A stretch of 64,000 bases of DNA from Rhypophila decipiens (taxonomy: Eukaryota; Ascomycota; Sordariomycetes; Sordariales; Naviculisporaceae). Of this stretch, positions 56,172 through 64,000 are shown piece by piece; positions within the stretch are counted from its first letter, which is position 1; the number at the start of each line of letters is the position of its first letter. The DNA lies in the NCBI GenBank assembly GCA_033297075.1, contig MU858179.1, forward strand, positions 1 to 64,000, in the 5' to 3' direction. Below the pieces are notes generated by a model, which had not been told where the DNA came from, made no database searches, and saw only the letters and a program-made list of their open reading frames with translations. A program made the position numbers and the translations under genes.

Positions 56172-58439
56172 ATGGACGACACTGTCGATGCCAACTATTA
56201 CTTGGACTTGGAGAATCACGACTCCTTGTTCGGCTCGCCAGTCCAGCCCCAATTTACTCCTGGCAGGCCTTACCACCAAGATTTCAGCTTTACCGCCGTT
56301 GCTTCTGAGAAGGTCGACAACAAGGGAGTCGAGGAGATTAGCCCAAGCACTGTAGTCAAGTCTTCAGCAGCAGTCGGCCTTTCTTTACCGAAACCAGCGA
56401 CTCCTCAGCCTGCTCAGACACTACCTTTTCCAGTGCCCGCGACGACGCAGCCTACTCAAAATCCGACACCGCCGGCGCTCGGGCTCGATATTCCACCCAA
56501 CGTCGGAGATGAACTCTTTGTATCACAAGACCAACCGGCGGATACCTACGCCGACGTAGAGTACCCCGATCTCTCCTACCTCGTCCCGCAGAGCGCCATA
56601 AGCCAAGTCCTCAACAACACAAATATAAGTACTAACCTTTGGGATACCACCAAACCGCCCACGACAACACAAGCCCAATATGACTTTAACCAATGGGCCA
56701 TACCCAACAACGGTGCCTATCAGTATCCAGACCCTTCGGCCTACCAATACCAACCACAACAACCCATAGGCGGCTTCCAACCAATCTACTACCAGCAACC
56801 ACAATCCGAACCTCTCGTCTCACAAACCTACAACAGCATCCCAACAACGCCCCGCCGATCCCCGCGAAACTCAAGAAAACACCCCAGCACATTCTCCGAC
56901 TCGTCCTCCATAATCCTAAACCCCTTCCCCTCGCCCATCCCCCTGACCGTCGCCAAGAAAATCGAGCACAAACGACGGCTCAAAAACGCAGAAGACAACC
57001 GGCCGCAAGACGTCTACAAACAACGCCCTCCCCGTTCGAAATGGGGCCCGTTCCGCTACCAAGATCTCGGCGTAGAACTCTACCCCCTCCTCTACTTCAC
57101 CTCGGACCAAATAGTCGACTTCATCACGAGCCGCGAAGCCAACAAAAAGAGGAAACTGACCATTTGGATCCAGAATGCCCCCGCCCAGGTAAATAACCGC
57201 TATCACATGGGAACCAACTCTTCCAAATGCAGATGGGCGCATTGTCCAGGGCCAAAGAATACCATCCTCAAGGGCTTCTGGCGCGTGGCCTTTGATGAGG
57301 ATTCTAATTCAACGGGGAATATCTATGACCCTTTTCTGAACGCGGGCTATATGCACTTGTTTTGCTTCGAAGAGCTGTTTAATCTCGGTTTCATGGTCCA
57401 TGCTTCTCGGTACCTGGGGTTCAAAGTCGAGGCCGATGTCAGGGATTTCCCCTACGAGAGTCGCAATCCGATGAGTATCAAACGGGATCACGAGGCTCTT
57501 CTTGAAGTGTACAAGAAGTTTGTGGCGGAGCAGAGAACAAAGTATCCCGTGTTGGAGGACGAGGGGGAACTTCAGAGACTGGGGAGGCAGTGGATCAAGG
57601 GGACTGCGTTTTCACCGGTTGCGACGACGACGACGACGGTGCCTGCTGGGGAGAGACTATGGCGGCAGTTGACGGATGCGCATCTGGCGAATGAAGTTGC
57701 TACACGGCATGCTACGAGGGAAAACAGAGGGGGTGCGAATATCGGGCAGCATAGGGGCGATTTGAGGATGTACATGCAACTTAAGAAGGCTGGCGGCGCG
57801 CCGATTGATGCTGCTAGTTTGGGGTTACCACCGCCTTTGCCTGCTGCGCAGAAGAGGAAGAGGGAGGCTATCACCATTGAAGACGATGAAGATGGGCAGC
57901 AGTACCAGCGAGGAGGAGGTGGGCAACAACGATCCAGTCAGAGAATGAGGCGCACGCATACCCCCAGCCAGCTGGTGATTCCGAATCAACCCCAATCTCA
58001 CCTGCCACAGGTTGCCGATGAACATTTAGATGGAGAATACGACCTCGACAGCGCAGCCATGCCTCCTCCGCAGCCGCAGTATTACCTCCCAAGACACATG
58101 ACGACCCGGAGAGCAAGCAAAGTAGCTGGATCCGCACTGGGAGAACGAGAGAGCGAGATCATCATGGACGTCATCACCAGTCCTGTGAGAATGACGCGCC
58201 GGACGTCGCAGGCTCTACAGACGAGGTTGCATTCCCAGCCTAGGTTTGTGCAGAAGCAAGTCCTGGCTGTTATCCCCGAGCATATGAAAGAGATCTTCAA
58301 CTCGGAAGAGGAGGAGATGAAGAGTAGCAAGGACGAGTTGGCAGAGCGGCTGGCTAGGTTGCCTAGACATGTTCGGTTTGAGGTGGATGAGTTTGCCAAA
58401 AAGAGAGAACGTGCTGCGAGGGAGTTGGCTTCTTTCTAG
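56172..58439 (+). CDS. Fungal protein of unknown function with Cys/His-rich domain
   Basis: A single exon encodes 755 residues; the start has context CAAAATGG. Residues 1-280 are disordered (Pro/Gln/Tyr-rich), with a basic KKIEHKRRLKN stretch at 262-272. Residues 285-455 form the only folded-looking part: KWGPFRYQDLG, then LYFTSDQIVDFI, then a cluster with Cys353, His357 and Cys358 (SSKCRWAHCPG), FWRVAFDE, DPFLNAGYMHLFCFEELF with His395 and Cys398, and a closing helix. I have an impression of this layout in many unannotated fungal proteins and would expect it to bind zinc, but no function is known to me. The C-terminal 250 residues are disordered with basic patches such as KRKREA (a possible nuclear localisation signal) and a final charged coiled coil. 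A nuclear role is a guess. Confidence 0.85.
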   Translation: MDDTVDANYYLDLENHDSLFGSPVQPQFTPGRPYHQDFSFTAVASEKVDNKGVEEISPSTVVKSSAAVGLSLPKPATPQPAQTLPFPVPATTQPTQNPTPPALGLDIPPNVGDELFVSQDQPADTYADVEYPDLSYLVPQSAISQVLNNTNISTNLWDTTKPPTTTQAQYDFNQWAIPNNGAYQYPDPSAYQYQPQQPIGGFQPIYYQQPQSEPLVSQTYNSIPTTPRRSPRNSRKHPSTFSDSSSIILNPFPSPIPLTVAKKIEHKRRLKNAEDNRPQDVYKQRPPRSKWGPFRYQDLGVELYPLLYFTSDQIVDFITSREANKKRKLTIWIQNAPAQVNNRYHMGTNSSKCRWAHCPGPKNTILKGFWRVAFDEDSNSTGNIYDPFLNAGYMHLFCFEELFNLGFMVHASRYLGFKVEADVRDFPYESRNPMSIKRDHEALLEVYKKFVAEQRTKYPVLEDEGELQRLGRQWIKGTAFSPVATTTTTVPAGERLWRQLTDAHLANEVATRHATRENRGGANIGQHRGDLRMYMQLKKAGGAPIDAASLGLPPPLPAAQKRKREAITIEDDEDGQQYQRGGGGQQRSSQRMRRTHTPSQLVIPNQPQSHLPQVADEHLDGEYDLDSAAMPPPQPQYYLPRHMTTRRASKVAGSALGERESEIIMDVITSPVRMTRRTSQALQTRLHSQPRFVQKQVLAVIPEHMKEIFNSEEEEMKSSKDELAERLARLPRHVRFEVDEFAKKRERAARELASF

Positions 58440-59325
58440 ATGAGGAGATGCATGTAGATCATGCTACCTAGGTAGCCAAGTAGATAGAAATTGTATATAG
58501 TTATTAGAGTGTACGTTATGTAATTAATATGCCCGTCCTTTAAGGTTTTGTGTTTTGAAGTTTGTGACCAGTTTTTATTCCATGATCCTTTTTTTTCTTC
58601 TCAGAGACACTAGAAATAAATGTCACATTTTTTAGACCGAGTTTGTGATCCCCAATGGTCATCTTGAGTGACATGCCAGTACGTCACTTGTTTGGCTCAG
58701 ATTGTCGTCCTCTTCTGGCAATGTTCTTGTCGTCCGTTCAATGCCTTTCCGACTAGCCCATGCAGCTTTTGCTTGATAATCTCGCAAGGTCTCTAGATGG
58801 AAACCCCGGTACTTTTGCCCTCTGTCGCTCATCCCGAGCTTACTGTTCCCTACCATTGCTGTGCGATGCTTACCTGGCCAACTTTCTCCAACGGCCCACG
58901 ATGGAGTTGCAAGACACGCTGATAATTCATGGATTTTCAAGTAAATCTTTACCTAAGGTAGGTACCTAAATCTATGGGGGCATTCAAGCGAGGCAACCTG
59001 GCAGTCATGATAACATCCCTCTGCCTACCGTAGCCCACCAGGTCCGGGGACACCGTAGAGCAGGGAGACCTAGCAAGGCCTATTAGCTCACCTTTGCAGT
59101 CTCTTTCCTGATCCTCTTCCCAAAAGGCGAACCATTTCAATACTTCAAGTCAGGGCCTGCGGAGGGTTGCCTGGTTTTCCTGTGATGGTCATCCTCCAGG
59201 CTGAAGATATCACGAGAAGCCAGAGAAGTTGAGAACTAATAAGAGGGCTATGCCAAGCTTGGGACACACACGTCCAGGTCGCTTTACTTGCTTCATTCTG
59301 TGCTTTCACTGGATCGCACAATGGT

Positions 59326-59351
59326 GATCCAAGGGTCAGATCCAAGGGTCA
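59326..59351 (+). repeat. 13-nt tandem duplication
   Basis: GATCCAAGGGTCA is repeated twice exactly, head to tail, in non-coding sequence. It is probably replication slippage. Confidence 0.75.
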
Positions 59352-59728
59352 GGCACTGGATGGTATCATAGCCTGCGAGTCCTCAAAGAGGGGGTTCAAC
59401 TTCTGGAATAAATTTATGAGCGTCATGTTGCTTTCTGGTGCGGATACCCCGTATTCTTGTCCACATTCTCTCTTGCGGCTGGTTTTATTTCAGTTGGGTC
59501 AGATTGCTATGGTCAACCCGGCCGTGATCAAAGAAGGAGGCTGAACATCAAGTTGAGGTTGCCTGCCCTGGTCAGATTCCATGTTCTGCAGGCGAGCGGC
59601 ACAGGCGAAATGCAGGGGGTCAGCCCCTGCCGCTCCTCGAGGAAACTGCAGCGAATCGGAGGCGCCCAAACCAACAGGGCAGCTGCTCAACCAACCACCA
59701 ACCAGATGGGTCCTGCCCCGTACTGTAT

Positions 59729-59742
59729 ATACTGTACAGTAT
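59729..59742. repeat. 14-bp perfect palindrome, second copy of a shared core
   Basis: ATACTGTACAGTAT is a perfect palindrome that shares the core ACTGTACAGT with the one at 23677-23690. Both lie in gene-free sequence. Confidence 0.7.
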
Positions 59743-61969
59743 TTCATAGGAAATTCTGTACCAAGATTTGGGTTGGCATTGTGCTGGAGTACGGTAGCTC
59801 CAGTCAATGGCTTGTTATTCCAAAGTGATGAGGTCGAAGAACAGCCCTTAAGGGCCCTGGTACGATGTTTTTGAGGCCTTTAAAATCATGATTGAGGCGT
59901 CATGTTCCGTTAATGTAGGTCTGAAATGCTGTACCCTGACTGCGATGTTCTTACACTCCAACAGCCGTTGGAGGACAGATACAATACCACAGTAACGGCG
60001 TGCCCGGAACGACCTCCTGCTCCTCTCAAGTGCTGCGAACCTCAGTGCTTTCCTTGGCGGCCGCCGAGAGGCAGCACAAGCAAACAACCACTGCATTTCC
60101 AGGTTGTCGAGTCTTATTTTGTCGCTTCTTGTTGCATCACACCGATATGGAGTGGTTCGGTAACTTCAATTTTGCCTGACGCCTCGATCCGTCACAAGCT
60201 GGCTTGTTGAACCCCAACCCTACCGGTACTTTATCCACATCCCACCACGGCCATGCTGGCAAGGCTGCAGCTATCCTCAGTTCATCCAAGGCCCTCTACG
60301 GAGTACAAGCATCTTATCCATCCTTTCCAGCCATTGAACGCCGCAGTTTGCACTGCGCAATGACATGGGTATTATTGGACATCTGCAGTGAAGTGCTGAC
60401 CATCACCCGTGCAAGCCTGGGCTCTGGACGTTATGCGCCGAGGAGATGGAGCATGTGGAAGCGAGCGAGTGGAACAGGGGTCACCGTTCCAGCTGGGAGC
60501 AATGACGGAATGCCGCATGGTCCCAGATAACTGTCCCCGGGGAAAGTACCTACCAGTGGGCAGTTCGGAATAAAGACACGATGCCCATGTCTCTGGACGA
60601 CGATAGATCTCGCTCTCTCTGTGTCTGGCCACCTTCTTAATATCCCGGTACGACGTCAACAACTTGGTTTTCACAAGTACCTACATACGTACGGAGCACA
60701 ATTGCGAACCGACGAGGTGAAAAAAGGTCCGAGGCCATCAACCTGGAACCAAAGTCACCTCGTTTGAGCCCGTACCGTTCCCCAGGTCGTCAGAACCACA
60801 AGTCTCTCGGGTGGTGTATCATCAGCTGCAGAAGAACAACCGGGCTGCATATGGTCCCTATAAGATTTGAAAAGGGGCTCGCTAGCGGGTAGATAAGCAC
60901 GGTTAACCGTCTCTCTGGAACCGCTCCAAGAGTCTGGAAGCCGGCCAACAGCGACTGGAACGCGGCCAGCTGCAGTGGCACCAAACCACCAACTGCAAAG
61001 TTCAAAGTGGCATTAAGTCTCACACAACGCGAGCCGCCTCGACACAACTTGAAGTGCCCACAATTCCCGCCTCGCCGTCGCCGTCGCCGTTGCACGTGCA
61101 TCTGAAGTGTGTGTGCATTGTCCTGCTACAATTGTTGGAAGGATTTATTGGTTCGTGTGCCTGGTGAGGGTGTGGTGACTGGTTGGAGCCCTGGAGGGAC
61201 GGGACACATCAAAAGTTGTCAATGCTTGGCAAGCATACCGGTCAAGCCTCAAGGTTCATACAAAGAAACCGCCAGCGGCATCATCCACGATTGTTCCTTC
61301 CTTTCTTCTCGCTCTGTACCCCCACTCATCAGTCTGGAACGGCTGCATTGACCAAATCCTCCGTACAAATATCGACACAACAATTGATACAAAGACACAT
61401 AGCCTGGACAGGGAACAGTACCGAGCTGGCACTTCGGTACCGCATTCAACCTTCCAGTCCTTGGTTTTTCGGCAATCCAGAGATTCCTCACCAACCTTCC
61501 CGGCCCCCAAGCCAGAGGCCTGAACAGGCTCCCGCAGCGAAATATTTGCGACTCGAACCTTGAGTTCCCGACACTGCGGTTCCCTGCATCTCACCTTTTC
61601 CCCTACAGTTCGTCGACGGAAGCCGGCTGCAGGTAACCCGTCGCGCGCATTGCATCGTTATCGCGCATAGGAATTACAGCTCAATCCACCAGAATCAGTT
61701 GCCGTCCTGTCGTAGGATTCTCATTAATTTACTCGGCGCAATTCTCCACTGAAATCGAGACTCATCTTCGAATCCAGGTTCAGGTTCCCCCGCCAAAGGA
61801 TCCCCACCATCAACCCGCCGGCCCCAGATTATACCTCGTTAGGTCCCGCCGGCCGGCTACCGGACCCAGCGAATCCCATCTTACCGTATTCCGCGGATAC
61901 TGAGAGTTGACTGCTGCCAATTCCCGTACGGGTGAATATCACTCACTCGTTTCGCCGTCCCCCACCGTC

Positions 61970-64000
61970 ATGGGAGGAGGCGGAGGTGGAAAAGATGGAG
62001 GAGACGGAGCTGAGACGACGGCGGCCACAACATCGACGACGACAACGGGGGCATCGATAAAAGCAGAAGGCGCCGACCATGTCGCAACTGGGACATCACC
62101 AGATCAACAGCCGGCGCTGCATGTCATTGTTCTGGTACGTTTGTTTCTATCAACTTGTTTACTCCCATTTGGTGACGAAGCCTCTCACCATCATGTTTCT
62201 CCCTTCTTTCATCATGCCTCTTTACATTGGCATGGCATCCCTGAAGTTGTGCATTCATCGAGTCGCGTGCACTGCAGCCGTTGAGGTTCCTAAATCCGAG
62301 TGGCATGGCATGGCATCCGCAACGCACAACATACTTGGCGCAATCGACCATCACTTCCCTTTCTGCTCTCAATTCTCTTTTTCTCAGTCAATTCGATATC
62401 CAGGATCTGCCTTTTGATCCATCTTTCCATCCCTCACCACTTCTCATTGCCAACCTTAGCCACCAAGAAAGCAAGATTCCATGCCCCTTCAAGTGAGGTC
62501 GGGATGGCTCTAGAACGTGCATCGAGTCCTTGTGGCGGCCCGCGCCTTTGTTTGATCGCTTCGTTTCCATTGTTCTTCTGTCTCTGCCCCACGGGCCCGG
62601 CCTCCGAGACCAAAGTTGGGATGTGAGAGGCGGAAATACGATACATCACAATCTGATTTGTCAAACCCGACAAGGCTCAGTCAGACAGAGACAGACATAT
62701 CGCTGAGATCTACCCGAGTCTGATGTTTTGTTTCTTTTCTTACTCATCATTCATCCGGACTACATGGCACTTTCCGAGACCACTTTGCACACCTCGAGTT
62801 TCAGATTTGGGCATGGGACGTTGGAGTACATTTTCCCTTTGCTCGAGTCAGGTGGTCTCTTGGATTGTTCATTCTTTTCGCAATCTTCCTCATGTCGATA
62901 CTGTCATATAACAACATTGGTAGCTAGCTCCTTACTAACTCTACTCACAGGGTTCTGGTGGAGGTCCCATAGAGTCCAATGTTACCGCCTTCCTTGTGCG
63001 CTCCCTCTCTACTGGATGGAGCAAAGGCTCGGTTGTTGCCGTTGATGCCGGCGTGCATCTCAGCGCCATCTCGAGGATTCTGGAAGAGACACAACCCGCT
63101 CGCCTCGGCCACTGCGACGAATTTCCCCTTCCCTATACCCTCACCGAAGGCCCGTTTAAAGACCTCGAGGTACCCAATGCCACCCACACAGCCAATGCAG
63201 CCCATATCCACAGGAGTCTAATCGACACGTACTTGATCACCCATCCTCACCTCGACCACATATCAGGCTTCGTCGTCAACACGGCCGGTCTGCCAGGGTC
63301 TAGGCCCAAAAGGCTAGCAGGTCTTCCCAGTACGATAGCTGCCTTCAAGGCGCACATATTCAACAATGTCATCTGGCCGAATCTCAGTGATGAGAATAAT
63401 GGGGCTGGACTCGTGACGTACATGCGCCTGGTCGAAGGTGGGTCGCCGGCTCTGGGAGAAGGTGATGGCAGAGGATACCTGGAAATATGTGACGGCTTGG
63501 CGGTCAAGATTTGGGGCGTCAGCCACGGCCACTGCATCGAGAGGCATAGCCACCGTGGCAGCGGCAGTGTGAGGCACGGCAGTTTTGACGCATCCACCAT
63601 GGGCCCCATGGGCGTCGGTATGGGCTTGTCGAGTAATCCACCCGTCATGTCCCCTCGAGCGCTGGCACGCCACAACTCGGTCAATTCCGGCCTCAACCCG
63701 TTCTTACAGCGAGAGCATGACCGTATGCAAGGAGGCGGCGGGAGCCCGGTGGGCACAGCTGCCCTGAGCGGCCGCAAGAGCTCAGTGTCTGTTGCTGGTG
63801 CTCCCGGAGAATCGGTATGCGTCTATGACAGTTCAGCTTACTTTATCCGGGACGTATCTACGGGTCGGGAGATTCTGATATTCGGCGATGTGGAGCCGGA
63901 TTCCCTCAGCCTGTCACCGCGGAACGAGAAAATATGGCAGGAGGCGGCACCCAAGATCGCCAATGGGAAGCTGACGGCCATCTTTATCGAGTGCAGCTAT
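61970..64000 (+). CDS. PDE1: Class II (low-affinity) cAMP phosphodiesterase, 5' part
   Basis: Two exons are seen: 61970-62134 and 62951 to the window end, still open, with a GTACGT donor and an ACTAAC branch site plus CACAG acceptor. The first 48 residues are low-complexity Gly and Thr/Ala. The conserved part begins HVIVLGSGGGPIESNVTAFL, spanning the junction. Then come AVDAGVHLSAI (86-95) and the metal-binding motif THPHLDHISGF (His153, His155, Asp157, His158), the HxHxDH signature of class II cyclic-nucleotide phosphodiesterases in the metallo-beta-lactamase fold. The chain goes on through FNNVIWPNLSDE, GVSHGH, a Ser/Gly-rich insertion, and SAYFIRD with ILIFGDVEPD. The protein hydrolyses cAMP to AMP and damps PKA signalling. 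The 816-nt first intron is by far the longest in the window. The 3' end lies outside. Confidence 0.92.

Larger units (their letters stand above)
58440..61969. other. 3.5-kb intergenic stretch before the phosphodiesterase gene
   Basis: This lies between two plus-strand genes. No conserved reading frame was recognised; many 60-125-codon frames on both strands have arbitrary composition. It should hold the promoter and leader of the cAMP phosphodiesterase. It contains a TACCTAGGTA-type palindrome near 58468, a 13-nt tandem duplication at 59326-59351, the 14-bp palindrome at 59729-59742, and a TACGGAGTA motif near 60298. Confidence 0.5.

Overview
The window is nuclear DNA of a filamentous ascomycete, most likely a Sordariomycete. 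Genes have 0-5 short introns (mostly 50-240 nt) with GTRNGT-like donors, and some show clear RCTRAC branch points. Typical fungal families are present (a DIP2/CPS1-type adenylate-forming protein, DUF7136, the GRKPIYATSEERK bZIP family, class II cAMP phosphodiesterase). An AT-rich island near the left end looks like a relic of repeat-induced point mutation (RIP). The species cannot be named from this sequence. I support 15 protein-coding genes. I found no rRNA, convincing tRNA, CRISPR array or intact mobile element.

Layout. 1-4410: gene-free, with an AT-rich RIP-like island at about 150-650. 4411-14656: sideroflexin (-), APC-type choline/GABA-like permease (-), MFS transporter (+) diverging from the permease, and an STM1-like RGG protein (+). 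14657-28021: a bZIP regulator (-, 20263-21782) sits alone between gene-free stretches of 5.6 and 6.2 kb that hold a purine minisatellite, a (GGGT)4 G-quadruplex motif and a nested palindrome. 28022-38418: three plus-strand genes, namely a basic disordered KEN-box protein, a LIM-domain protein interrupted by an in-frame TAG, and a single-pass membrane protein. 39356-44508: a secreted GH16 glucanase (-), a GPI-anchor-type DUF7136 protein (-) and a flavin-reductase-like protein (+). 44767-54012: the DEAD-box helicase DRS1 (-) and the 1959-residue DIP2/CPS1-like protein (-). 56172-58439: a fungal protein of unknown function with a Cys/His-rich domain (+). 61970-64000: the 5' part of a class II cAMP phosphodiesterase (+), cut by the window end.

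The genes do not form a biosynthetic cluster or an obvious single pathway. Housekeeping functions (ribosome biogenesis, ribosome-associated RNA binding, mitochondrial transport) are mixed with surface and cell-wall functions (GH16, DUF7136, single-pass membrane protein) and signalling or regulation (bZIP, cAMP phosphodiesterase, LIM). All splice models were built by hand from reading frame, splice signals and family resemblance. They close in frame but have not been tested against RNA.

The most interesting observations are: the in-frame TAG between the first two zinc ligands of the LIM domain; a GC-AG intron required in the bZIP gene; three in-frame 3' splice sites in the STM1-like gene; micro-exons of 18, 19 and 23 nt; a possible mitochondrial alternative start on the flavin-reductase-like protein; and a G4/purine-repeat cluster plus palindromes in the gene-poor zone. 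I see no convincing evidence of a wholly new multi-gene system.
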